From positions 1-64,000 of the forward strand of contig NW_026251742.1 in NCBI RefSeq assembly GCF_025024155.1: a stretch of 64,000 nucleotides of DNA, written 5' to 3'. Shown here in pieces: positions 37,676 to 47,438 of this stretch (position 1 is the first letter of the stretch; each line of letters starts with the position of its first letter). Made by a program: the position numbers and the translations under genes. Source of the DNA: Gamsiella multidivaricata. Lineage: Eukaryota; Mortierellomycota; Mortierellomycetes; Mortierellales; Mortierellaceae. The notes under the pieces are model-generated. The model worked only from the letters and a program-made list of their open reading frames with translations, was not told the DNA's origin and ran no database searches.

Positions 37676-38706
37676 TTAAAGATCCACGCCAAGATCCATA
37701 CCCAGAACAAGGTATTTGGGGTCCGCATGGGCAAGAGCACCCGGATGGACCATCTCGAAGCCAGCGTACATCAAAGTGCGCGCAAGTTTCGCTAGTAACC
37801 ATTTGAAGACACAGGGCGGAACGATATTAGTAAGGATCATGGAGTCATTGCTTCTTCACGCCCAACATAAGATACAAACATACCGAGATTGGGATTGCTC
37901 TTTTCCAGACAGAGGTGGACTGACTGGCATCCGAGTTGCTCCTCCGCAAGGTCGAGGGCCGCAACAACGCTCTGCGATTAAGAAAGATAAGACAGCAGTT
38001 TAGTGATTTGGTGAATTGGCCGGTTTCAAAACACTCCCCAGGATGGATTAAAATCATTAAAGCAACCCCTCTTACCTCCCGAATGTCCATGTCGTCCCAT
38101 CCGTCGCCCCGCAAGAACAAGGCGCCCTCTGAAACGAACCCGAACCAAGTGTTCATCTTTGCATCACTTGAAGTAATCGTCAGCTTTGCATCAATCTTCA
38201 CATCCTTTAACTCTTCCTCTTCCTTCTCCAGACTATTGTGGACGGAGTGGACGGCGTCATCGTTGGCCGAGGGGTAAAACTGCTTCATTTCTCTCACAAA
38301 CAAAGTCGTCTGCTCCTCCGAGACACCGGCCTGGCGACTCGGCTCACAAACCCTGCTGCCACTGAGGTCTGTGAGCTTTATCGCGCGATCATTAATAGGG
38401 ATGTCAGGGCCGCCACTGGCCTCTGCCTTCCACTAGTGCCAATAAAAATAGTAAATGCGAACGACCGGTGAGTAAGCGTGGTGACATATCAGACAAATAC
38501 AACAAAGACATTGCAATGAGCGGATGCTTACAGGTAGAATAAACATAGCACTGAGGTCCCTTGCTGGTCTCATCAACAACGCAGACAGCCAAGATGTTGG
38601 GCTGCTGAACACGGGGCATTGGGCTCGAGGCAAAGTTGTCGAGGGGGAAGTTCAGGCCCATTATACTACTGTTATAATTACTATTAAACTGTTTAAGGCC
38701 CTCCAT
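37676..38706 (-). CDS. OAZ1: Ornithine decarboxylase antizyme, expressed by +1 ribosomal frameshift
   Basis: Antizyme binds ornithine decarboxylase, sends it to the proteasome and limits polyamine levels. Exons 38706-38532, 38432-38076, 37971-37884 and 37791-37676. The first frame gives 67 residues from ATG 38706 and stops at TGA 38406-38404 in the context CGG-CCC-TGA-C. Skipping one base there (+1) opens the frame that runs to the true stop at 37676, giving 244 residues in all; the exon lengths fit only with this one-base shift. The second frame carries antizyme landmarks: 'TWFGFVSEGALFLRGDGWDD', 'VVAALDLAEEQLGCQSVHLC', 'RTLMYAGFEMVHPGALAH' and 'YLVLGMDLGVDL'. High polyamines normally raise the frameshift. 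A second ATG at codon 16 may also be used. Confidence 0.92.
38404..38409 (-). promoter_or_regulatory. Programmed +1 frameshift site of antizyme (CCC TGA)
   Basis: Last zero-frame sense codon CCC followed by TGA and then C. Antizyme genes shift at the codon before a UGA in nearly all eukaryotes; the animal form is usually TCC-TGA and the yeast form GCG-TGA. Confidence 0.88.
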
Positions 38707-38998
38707 GTTGGTTTGCTGTCTTCGCTAAGCGGTGTGTAAAAAAGTGGGAGCTGGTGTTGTCTTTGAGTGCTTGAAAAGCGAAGTGGTTTTTGTTAATGTG
38801 TGCTGGGTGTTGGGTGTTGGGTGTTGATTGTGAGATCGAAAAGGTGTGATGATTTAAACAAAACAAAAAGATGAAAGCCTGCCTGGCTCAAGTGGGAGAA
38901 ATGCTGCTCTGGATTGTGAGGCTATAATCCACCCGTATAATTTTATATAAACCTATATAAAATACCAACAGATGTCACCAACGCCGGAGAACTCTTAC
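38707..38998. promoter_or_regulatory. Antizyme promoter side of divergent region
   Basis: Contains GTGTTGGGTGTTGG repeats (38800-38825) and A-rich stretches; the leader of the antizyme mRNA lies here. Confidence 0.4.
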
Positions 38999-39128
38999 TT
39001 GGCAACCCCTATAGGAAATCCATGTAAAATACTTAGTACATTTGCCGAAGACAAAGGCGTAAACAACAGACCATAGGCCCGATTTTCAGATAAACAAATT
39101 ACATGGATTTCCTAGGGGAGTTGACTTG
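38998..39128. mobile_element. Small MITE-like element with inverted termini
   Basis: Terminal inverted repeats of about 25 bases (GCAACCCCTATAGGAAATCC... at 39002 and ...GGATTTCCTAGGGGAGTTGAC ending 39125) flank about 75 bases. TTG occurs on both outer sides, a possible 3-base target duplication. A third, single copy of the terminus (GGATTTCCTGCAGGGATTGTC) lies at about 39146-39166. Sits in the divergent promoter of antizyme and the TrhO-like gene. Confidence 0.65.
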
Positions 39129-39239
39129 CATACAACGTGGCAAATGGATTTCCTGCAGGGATTGTCAAATATGATTGACGACCCAGGTTGCCTTGTTCCG
39201 CTCGTTCCAGTGATGCCTTTTTGATCCACTTCCACTACA

Positions 39240-40809
39240 ATGGCGACTTGCAGACATGTGTCCAGGCTGGACCTTAGATCAACTTTGCGGAAGCTAACGA
39301 ATCTGTTGGGTCGCCCTTTTGAACGACAACGTGCGTTTGGAACCACCGCATCAGCCTCTTTTCAAGGTCGTTTGTTATTTTCAGGAACGCAGGATGTACA
39401 TAACTCATGGAGTACTTTACGCACACGGCACTACCCTGCCTCTCGGCTAGGCACTCTGACAACCAACAATCGATTCAGTGCGGTTCATGGCCAATGTGCT
39501 CGCCAGAATCACTTACAGGCTGCAACAGTAGATCGTGATCATAACCTCTTCCCATCGAAGCGGTATCCGATCCGCTACACTCCTCCAGGCCCTGCGCCAG
39601 TCGGTCAAAAATACCAGACTCTGACTCTCTATACCATTACACCGATCCCTGAAGATCAACTTGAGGATCTCCGGGACGAGGTATTTTTCCAGCTGGTTCA
39701 GTTTAGCATTACAGGACGGATCTATCTCGCCAAAGATGGGGTCAATCTTCATCTCTGTACCCCTGTGGAGCACATCAAGGACTTACAGTCGTCTTTGCAG
39801 CAACTTGTACTGGATCGCTTCGGGAAGGGGCCAGACGGGGCAATTTGGAATTTCTCATGTGAGGAGCCAGGCGAGCGAGTCTTTCGGAAGTTGAAGGTTG
39901 CGGTCAAGAAGCAATTGGTCGCGGACGGAAGGCTGGGTATGTGGGATGTTCAGGATTCGGAACCGCCTCAGTACCTGGAGCCGGAGGAATTTCATGCTCA
40001 ACTGGACGAGGTTAGCGACAAGACGTTACTTGTCGACATGCGCAACCATTTTGAAAAGTAGGGTTTGCTTTTATCGACTATCGAAACTGTACTGTTACCA
40101 GGATTTACATACTGATATATGAATTCTTTCACCACCCATTGCTGCAAAATAGTGAGGTGGGGGCGTTCAAGACGGCGGTCAAAATGGACTGCACCACATT
40201 CAAGCAAAATATGGATCTTCTGGATGAGCTCTTGGAAGGACGAAGCAAGAATGAAGAGGTCATGATGGTCTGCACAGGCGGAATTCGCTGCAGCATTTCT
40301 GGACGGTATCTGAAGCAGAAAGGATTCAAGGACGTCAAAATGGTGAGTACTTACACCCGATCTTTCAAGTCTCGCAGCTGACAGGGATTTGTTTCTTAAA
40401 GAAAACTGGGATTAATGCCCTTTGATCCCCTCGTTCGACATAGCTCAAGGGAGGAATCACTAGTTATGGCCGTTATATCAAATCGCAGCCGGACAAAAAG
40501 TCGCATTTCGTGGGCAAGAACTTTACGTTCGATGGGAGACGAGGCGAGCGAATTACGGACGACGTGGTCAGCTCTTGTCACCAGTGCCATACAGCTCACG
40601 ATGACTTGACCAACTGTGCCAACACGCGCTGTCATTTGCTCTTTATCCAGTGTCCAGCCTGTCGCCAAAAGTGGGCCAACACCTGCGGACCTGACTGTCA
40701 CGAAGCAGTCGCGACGGGCACTGGGTCCGCATTGTCGAAGCCATACGATTATCATGCGCAGGTGCGACCAGGGCCACTCTTGACGTCAGACATCCCGAAA
40801 GCTGCATAG
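39240..40809 (+). CDS. Rhodanese-domain tRNA uridine hydroxylase (TrhO/YceA-like)
   Basis: Exons 39240-40057, 40153-40342 and 40444-40809 join to 457 residues. Residues 1-115 are Arg/Ser/Thr-rich with few acids, a likely mitochondrial presequence. An acylphosphatase-like N-terminal domain follows ('YQTLTLYTITPIPEDQLEDL'), as in TrhO. The rhodanese domain runs from 'TLLVDMRNHFENEVGAF' (formed by splicing) to the active-site loop 'VCTGGIRCSISGRYLKQKGF' with Cys313, then 'LKGGITSYGRYI'. The C-terminus has paired Cys motifs (CHQC, CANTRC, CPACRQKW). In bacteria TrhO makes 5-hydroxyuridine at tRNA position 34; a mitochondrial tRNA role here is inference. Convergent with the EVE gene over 76 bases. 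Confidence 0.92.
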
Positions 40810-40885
40810 AGTGGTAAATAAAAAACTCCCCATTTTTATTTTGCAAAAGGATACGGGGTTTCATAAGCTTGTCTGCAACCCACAA

Positions 40886-41884
40886 TCACCGCTCGGGCGC
40901 CTCTTTCTGCTCCAGCTGCATGATGAACTTCATTTCGACGTCAGAAACAGGCTGCACCGAGAGCCGGCCTTTATTCAGCAGTTTCATCTCCTTCAATTCG
41001 GTATCCTTGTATTCCTGGAGCTCTTTCAGCGTCAGTATCCTCTTCAGCTTGCGATCGAACTCGACATCGACCATGAACCAACGAGGGTCCTCCTTTGCAG
41101 ATTTAGAGTCGTAGTATTCGCTTTTTGGATCAAAGGCCGTGTGGTCTGGGTACGCCTCCTTTACAATTTTAGCCATCGCTGCAAGGTAGAGAGATATAGC
41201 CAACAGAAATAGAAAAGAACAATTAAAAAAATGGGAACATGGATAGGGCACCAGAATCGCCTTTGACCACATGTGCTTACCGACGACTCCTGGCTCTTTC
41301 GTATTGGAGTGATAGAATAGCACCCGATCGCCGACTTTCATACTGTTCTTCATAAAGTTCTTTGCCTCATGGTTTCTCTACAGAAATAGAAATGTTCATG
41401 CAACAGTCAGTTTTTTCAATCAAAATGACAATTGCGTACCGCTTGCCAGCACTTACAACGCCATCCCAATGTGAGGTCGAATCCTTTGAGTTGATCAAAT
41501 CGTCGATACTGAACGTGTCAGGCTCAGATTTCATCAACCAGACACTGGTTCTGGTACCATCTGTATTCTTGTGCTCCTCTACGCTGACGGCCGTGTGCCC
41601 ATTATTGCGTCGTTTTGGTTTGACTAGCTCTTCCTTTACGTAGCTCACTTTGGTCTGCTCTACTGAGTCCTTGGCTGAGGTCTGCGTAAATGATCGTCGC
41701 AAGCGATAGGCGATAAAGAGAGTTGAACTTGCGTTAGGATACAGGGCTGGCCGAAGGATCTTATCCATCGAAGCGCGCAAAGTGGAATGAAGAGAGGACT
41801 TACATGACTTACATGAGCTGCCTTCTTGGATGTGGTAGCTGAATCCTCGGATTCAGTGACGCGCTTTCTTGATCGGGTCTCCAT
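40886..41884 (-). CDS. EVE-domain protein (THYN1-like)
   Basis: Exons 41884-41813, 41681-41457, 41377-41281 and 41178-40886 join to 228 residues. A nuclear-localisation-like start (ETRSRKRVT) precedes the EVE domain: 'SVWLMKSEPDTFSIDDLIN', 'RNHEAKNFMKNSMKVGDRVL' with 'FYHSNTKEPGVVA', 'KEAYPDHTAFDPKSEYYD' and 'PRWFMVDVEFDRKLKRILTL'. EVE/PUA-fold proteins bind modified bases in DNA or RNA, and THYN1 family members recognise modified cytosine. Early-diverging fungi such as Mortierella carry extensive adenine and cytosine DNA modification, so a reader role is plausible but unproven here. The first intron has two tandem GTAAGT donors nine bases apart. Confidence 0.93.
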
Positions 41885-41996
41885 CGATAGTTCTTGCGCA
41901 GGGGATGGCGTTGGTGATTAACCGCGAGTCGCGTTGACAAGATGCTTCAAGAGAGGTTAAAGGGGTTTCAGCGGTGGATAGACCCACCAAATTTCA

Positions 41997-42090
41997 GCCT
42001 ACACTCTTTTTTTCGATTTGCCGTATTTTCACTATGGCAAATGCGGTATTTCACTGAATTAAAATATATGCTCGTGGGTATTCAATCGAT
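41997..42090 (+). repeat. Left terminal inverted repeat of pogo-type element
   Basis: 94 bases, inverted match to 44101-44196. Confidence 0.95.
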
Positions 42091-42213
42091 ACGTCAGATA
42101 TACTTTATATCCTCGCAGAGTTTGCCTTATATCTTCATCAGCAATAGTATATTCTCACACACACTCTTCTCTCATCCGCTTTCTCACGTCCCATTCTCAC
42201 CTCTTTATCCAAG

Positions 42214-44098
42214 ATGCCAAAGCATAGAACAACCAGCTCTGGCACCAACCCCCGCTCACAACGATCACCCTTAAGGGTAATGGAAGCAATGCCTCTTCTG
42301 CTAGTGCAAGTGAGGACGCGCCAACTCTCTTGCACCGTGCACTGCTTGCAGAAGCACGAGCTGGCTCATTTCTAAAAAGTCAACCTTCGCAGGCGATTGA
42401 CCTCCGTAAATATCGAGGAAAAGGGTTTCCTCTTCGGTATCGTATGGAGCTTGTGGAGATTTATCGCCACCTCCGGCAGAAGAAGGATGTTAGAGTGATG
42501 CCCACCAACCTTCATTCATTTGTACAAGCAGATATCCATCGAGATTCGATTAAGCAATGGGACAAGGATTACGACAAGACCAAGTACGATGTGTTCCATG
42601 GTCGAGGCAATAAATGCAAGCTTTCTGACGATCAATCCATGCTGGTACGATACTTGATTGATCAGGCTGTTTATGACTGGCTGATCGAAGTGCGAAAGGA
42701 TAGTGGTATTATCAGTGGTCGACAACTCCAGGCTGCAGCTGAAACCATTTTCCATGTGCTTGTCGATGATATTGCTCCTGAAAGCATGTCACTTGGTCGT
42801 ACCATGTCCTTCACAGCATCATGGCTCTCTCGGATGAAGGAAGAATACTGCGTCGCAAGTTTCAATCTCAAAGGCGAGGCGGGCGCTGTCGACATGCAAG
42901 CAATCGAACCAAGGATGGCCGAGATCCGCAAGATCTGCTCCGAATACAACCCTGAAGATATCTACAATTGCGACGAGACAGGGATGTATCTGCTGGAGGT
43001 GCCCGCCCGCTCCTATAGCACCCCAGAGCTCAAAAGGGGTGCCAAGGCTACAAGAGGAACTGGCTCTCGGGTGTCAGTTCTCTTTTGTATCAATGCCACT
43101 GGTTCTTCACTTGCACGAAAAGTAAATATACCGGCGTTGAGGCCGCTCGTTATTGGTAAGTATATATATAAACTCGCTGCACCACATAAACAAGATCTGT
43201 AATTTCATTCCTATGTTTCGCTCTGTTTTGATACTTTAGGCGAGCATCTTGCTCGAGGCATTGAGCAATGCAAGCAAGTCCCCATTACCTCGATAAGGCA
43301 TCAAAGGGATACATGACCCAGCAGCTCTTTGAGGGGTGGCTTCATCTTCTCGACACCAGTCTCTCTGCACCAAGTCTTCTTCTCTTCGACTCCTGTGGAG
43401 CACACAGCGGCATTGGCAACATCGACCCGTTGACAGGGCAGAAGTGGACACGCCTTCGTCTTGAACGTCTCCCAGCAAACTCGACATCTGTCACCCAACC
43501 ATTGGATGCTGGCGTTATTAGCGTTTTCAAGCGACAATACGTCGAGACGATTGTAAAGAAATATGCCCATGGAGCGAAGGTCACCAACGGCGAGGCGTGG
43601 AGTTTAATCCCATATGCATGGTCGCAAGTGAAGGCTTCAACACTACGACAATGTTTTCGCACCACGAAGGTTCTTCCTAGGATGATGGCTGACAATCTCG
43701 AGGAGAGATCGGCAGGTGTGCAGGAGCGACAACCCATATATCCACCAGTCGCAGAGACAGCCAAACAACAAACGAAGCGACACTTTCTTCGTTTTATTGC
43801 ATCGGCCTTGGACGGAGAAAGGTTCAACTTTAACCTTGAAAAGAACCAGAAGGATGCGCAGGATCTGGCAGAGGAGATAAGGAAGGCGGTGCGCGAGAAG
43901 TTGGCCATGAGAGAAGCTCTATTTACGCCACGAGAACGAGAACGGAGTTCCTCCATCGATTCCGACGATTACAGCCTGTTCAAGGTCACATTCGGAGCAG
44001 AGAGCTTGGCGATGAAGGTGGAGACTTGGCTTGCAAGCGACGACCCAAAGGCTCGAGCGACCGCACGATTTGTTATCCGTAATTCCATGCAAAATTAA
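42214..44098 (+). pseudogene. Pogo/Tigger-type transposase (CENP-B HTH plus DDE), frames disturbed
   Basis: The main frame runs from about 42270 to 43157, has a GTAAGT donor, and resumes by 43268 to the stop at 44098, just inside the right terminus. The N-terminal part shows a CENP-B-type DNA-binding arrangement ('FPLRYRMELVEIYRHLRQKK', 'WLSRMKEEYCVASFNLKGE'). The DDE core has Asp in 'YNCDETGMY', 'FDSCGAHSG' and 'QPLDAGVISVFKRQY'. The only good ATG (42214, MPKHRTTSSG) is in another frame, so a shift is needed near 42270. Splicing to the obvious acceptor at 43238 also leaves a wrong frame; an AG at 43266 would restore it. It is either inactive or has an unusual splice and start. All three catalytic positions are intact. 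Confidence 0.8.
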
Positions 44099-44100
44099 AA

Positions 44101-44196
44101 ATCGATTGAATACCCACGAGCATATATTTTAATTCAGTGAAATACCGCATTTGCCATAGTGAAAATACGGGCAAATCGAAAAAAAGAGTGTAGGCT
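44101..44196 (-). repeat. Right terminal inverted repeat of pogo-type element
   Basis: 96 bases, inverted match to 41997-42090. Confidence 0.95.
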
Positions 44197-44229
44197 ATAT
44201 TCGCTTTAGACAGGTTTAATAAATGATCA
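44197..44229 (-). repeat. Terminal inverted repeat of the Tc1-like element, inner side
   Basis: 33 bases matching 45809-45841 inverted, with three mismatches. It also encodes the end of the transposase (DHLLNLSKANI). Confidence 0.8.
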
Positions 44230-44896
44230 CTGAGTAATTTAGAAAGCACTGTTTCTTCGCCACTATAATCGGCGGCTTGCTCCTGTTTCCGTACATCCCA
44301 GATCTTCTCCATGGGCTGAGGTAGGGAGGTGTTTTAAGGATTCGGTGGCCAAGCTTTTCCGCAATAGCGCACGCGTTACAGGCCAGTCGCTCGTCCCTTG
44401 TCGCCTCCTGGATCATTGCGTAGAGTTGGGCCTCTGTCGGATTATCTACTGATCTCGCTATGTCGTGCTCTTCCAACCACTGTCTCATCACATCCCCTCC
44501 GAGCTTCTTTGTTGAGCGACTTGATACTGAAACGAACATGATACGACGCACCGCCCACATGTATATCGCAGCTCTGGTGGTTAAGGTTGTTCGAATCAGT
44601 CTTTGTCCATGACAAGTTCACAACTTAAAAGCGGTAGTCAAGATCACAAACTGAAGCACTCAATGGGTTCGAAAAACCAAAGAGCGGGAGCGAAAGCGGC
44701 GAACAATGAAGAGATCAAAGCCAGGGTATGGGGTATTGTGCGTCCGTAAATGTTGACCATGGCAGCCCGCTGTCTTAAGTAACTCTTCCGATTCTAAGCA
44801 ATCCTCTCGTCCCAACGTCCTTCACCGACCCTGGCCAATATCACCAGCACCGCCGCTGCGTCCAGCGCCAGATCAACAAACAACAGCGCATTCGCC

Positions 44897-45385
44897 ATGC
44901 ACCCACAAATAGGGAGCGTGAACCGGGTTTAGACCGTTGTGAGACAGGTTAGGCTTACCCTGCTGATGATATATTGTTGCAATAGTAACTGAACTTAGTA
45001 CGAGAGGAATCGCGCATTCGCATAATTAGTATCTGGGCCTGCCTGAGCAGGCAATGGCCCAAAGCTATCATCCGTTGGATTTTGACTGAACGGCCTCAAA
45101 GTCAGAATTCGTGCTAGAATGCGACGATTGCCACCCTTTTTCGATTTTTAGTTGAATACGAATCGACCCTCGGGTCCTGAATCATACTATGTGGGGGGTG
45201 GCCTTGTAGAGCGAAAAGGCTTTATGAGGCTCCACCGATGTTAATTTCAAATATTGGAAGGGATAAATCCCATTGCAGCAAACAACTTTTAAGCAACGGT
45301 GTTACTGTGCGCGGCTGTGCGTCTATATCAAAGCGTGAGCTCAATTGTTGTATGATCGTCCTGGAGGTGTTCGTTGTTCTAATGT
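44897..45385 (+). rRNA. Degenerate 3'-terminal fragment of 28S rRNA gene
   Basis: Contains universally conserved large-subunit signatures in order: GGGTTTAGACCGTTGTGAG with ACAGGTTAG, the sarcin-ricin loop AGTACGAGAGGAA (about 44999), CATCCGTTGGATTTTGACTG, then CTCAAAGTCAGAATTCGTGC (about 45090), and GGGATAAATCCCATTGCAG (about 45258). Similarity fades at about 45380, near the normal 3' end of 28S. Scattered substitutions and small deletions mean it cannot be a working rRNA. It is flanked on both sides by pieces of the Tc1-like transposase in the opposite strand. Confidence 0.9.
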
Positions 45386-45808
45386 TGTTGAACTTCGTCA
45401 CGATTTTCCGTCAATGCTTCCCTATATCGAGGCTCTAGTTGTTTTTGAGGTCGACCTTGTGTTGGTGATGACACTATTGGGTCTGGGGGTTCATCGTCTC
45501 CAAAACCATTTTCGCTCTCGTAGTAACGAATGGCCCTCCCTGCCGCTAAATTTGATTCACCAGCAGCCTTAGCCAGTTGATCGCGCGTGCGAGAACCAAG
45601 ACGACGCGTCAACTCGGTAGGAAGCAGTTCGAGGAATCGATGAACTTTGTTACATTAACATTTGATGTCCTTTGAAGGACCAATTTATTATATAGGTCAA
45701 TACTGACCTGAACCAGAATGCACGGGACGTTCGCATAAATCGAGGATCAGTAGGCATAAGTTCTTTGATGGTTGTCATGGTGAAAGTGCGAGGTGAATGG
45801 CATTCTAT

Positions 45809-45860
45809 TGATCATTTATTGGACCTATCTAAAGCGAATATTGCCAGCTTTGGGCTAGAC
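45809..45860 (+). repeat. Terminal inverted repeat of the Tc1-like element, outer side
   Basis: 45809-45841 matches 44197-44229 inverted; similarity seems to extend to about 45860, paired with 41960-41996 beyond the pogo insertion. Confidence 0.7.
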
Positions 45861-46060
45861 TGAAACTATGAGTGTACTATCGCTGGCCCATTGTTTTGCG
45901 TCGCGGACTCTACTAACAGTTCAACTATAGGATTATACATCGATTTATTTTAACCAACGTTGCAGATCGAACATAAATTGTAGTGTACGCTTGGTACGCG
46001 TCGTAATGACGGATGTTAAATAAAGACACAATTGTTCCCTAGGCACTCAGACGCGACAAA

Positions 46061-47438
46061 TTACTCTACACGTTTAGCCTTGGTTGCTCTCGCCTTCTTA
46101 ACGTCAGCCTTACTTGGCTTAAATCGCTTCATAAGCGACTCGATCATCTTGTAGAACCAGAACAAGTTCAGGCTGTTTAGGACCACGTTTGCTGCCGAGT
46201 AAATTATGATTAGGTGCCAAGGGACCTGATGCAGAACATCCATCACGCTGACATAGGCATGATAGGACATGTACAGGCCAAAGACGATCCTGGCGCTAAA
46301 GAAAACTGCCAGCAGGATAATACCGTTGATGAGCTGGTATATGCTTCCTGTCATGCTCAACTTATCCTATTGATACAGGAAGAAGATAATGACCCCAAAT
46401 TTGGTCAATGGATCCGTGCGAGCTGCGATTGCGTTTCAATAAATACTCTCTTTCATGTCTTGTTTCCGTACCATGAACCAGTGAATATTGAGGAACGGTG
46501 TACTCAACTCAAACATCAAAAAGACACTCCCATAGTACTGCAGGAACGGTCTCTACAAACAGGGAAAGTAAGCAACACCAGTAGATATCAGTTTCGAGAG
46601 GTGATTTTATGCAGAATGGTATCGAATGCGTCCTCTGGAACCGAGTTTGGAACTGAAATGCTTACGAAGCTGAAGATAAAGACGCCGAATGAGCAGATTC
46701 CATGAAAGACAAATCCAATACCAAACTCCTTCATGTAGCGGATGCTGTGGAGCGTGTCCCAGAGGAAGTATCTAGATAGATCAACATTTTGAGTAGCATT
46801 TGGCATTAGTCATGGTTTGTAGAAAACCTCTAATATCCTTCATATTTTACGGCATTTTTCCCCGCCGTTTTTTTCTAATTTAAGGTCGGCTGTAGAGATT
46901 CGCCCAACCTGAAATGGTCCAAACACTTCTTCTATGAAACCCCTACGTTCAATTGGTACATTTCTCCCTGCCCCTGTCCTATTCACATCTGGCTCGTCAA
47001 GGATATTATGTCCTTACCCGCATGCAACTGCATAGACCTGGCCAGCGTAAAAGTCGTATCCAAAGACCTTGTTCTTTATCAACGTCTCGTTCCATAGCAA
47101 TGGGGCCGATAGTAGGACGATGGTGATCGCATGGACAGAAGACACCACATGAACTAGATGAATGAACCCAGACAAAATAAAAATAAAATGTAAATAAAGA
47201 TGAGGAGCCCACTGGACATTCACGATGGCCTGATTCCTGCTCATCTGCAGCATGAAGTACCATCCCAGTTCAGTTTCTTGGCCCCCTGTAGCTTGGGATA
47301 TGTGCCTGGGAATAGCATCGGGCTGATCAGCCCTGAAAGCTGCACAATGATATTGCAGACAAGGGCAGAGGCCAAGAGTGTTGTCCAATGGTTGCTCAGT
47401 GTTGCCACACCAAGAGAGTCAAGTACGTTGGTGGCCAT
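46061..47438 (-). CDS. TLC-domain membrane protein (TLCD4/TMEM56-like)
   Basis: Exons 47438-47261, 47153-47018, 46771-46666, 46552-46472 and 46366-46061 join in phase to 268 residues. The TRAM-LAG1-CLN8 fold is visible: 'VHVVSSVHAITIVLLSAPLL', 'VACGYFLWDTLHSIRYMKEF' (formed by splicing), 'GFVFHGICSFGVFIFSF', 'FLMFELSTPFLNIHWFM' and 'YSAANVVLNSLNLFWFYKMI'. Six to seven membrane spans. The His after GFVF and the ELSTPF motif are typical. The Lys-rich C-terminus suggests ER retention. Family members act in lipid (ceramide, phospholipid) homeostasis; the ceramide-synthase Lag1 motif with double His is absent, so it is not a ceramide synthase. Exact function unknown. Confidence 0.93.

Larger units (their letters stand above)
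41997..44196 (+). mobile_element. Pogo/Tigger-type transposon with about 95-base terminal inverted repeats
   Basis: Left terminus 41997-42090 and right terminus 44101-44196 are inverted copies differing only by two one-base indels, so the insertion is recent. Outermost bases are AGCCTACACTC. No TA target duplication is visible, which is atypical for pogo elements. Total length 2200 bases. Encodes one transposase on the plus strand. Confidence 0.92.
44197..45778 (-). pseudogene. Broken Tc1-like (DDE_3) transposase
   Basis: Read leftwards from ATG 45778 (MTTIKELMPTDPRFMRTSRA). After a probable intron comes a helix-turn-helix stretch (RFLELLPTELTRRLGSRTRD ... GRPQKQLEPRYREALTE) that ends at a stop near 45379. 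The catalytic C-terminus appears only near 44560-44197: 'LEEHDIARSVDNPTEAQLY', 'EKLGHRILKTPPYL', then after a frame shift 'PMEKIWDVRKQEQAADY' and 'SDHLLNLSKANI'. The motif TPPYL...PMEKIW is the usual third-acid region of DDE_3 transposases. The middle, including the first two acidic residues, is gone, and 28S rRNA sequence occupies that place. Not functional. Confidence 0.8.
41960..45860. mobile_element. Nested DNA transposons
   Basis: Composite of an older Tc1-like element (about 41960-41996 plus 44197-45860) interrupted near one terminus by a pogo-type element (41997-44196). Sequence left of the insertion (TTTGGTGGGTCTA...CTGAAAC on the minus strand) resembles the matching position of the other terminus (TTTGGGCTAGACTGAAAC), which shows that the two pieces were once joined. 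Confidence 0.7.

Noticed and set aside
35535..38706. PHOSPHO gene and antizyme as one long transcription unit
   Set aside because: Each has its own start and stop with an 890-base gap; the antizyme motifs are unrelated to HAD phosphatases.
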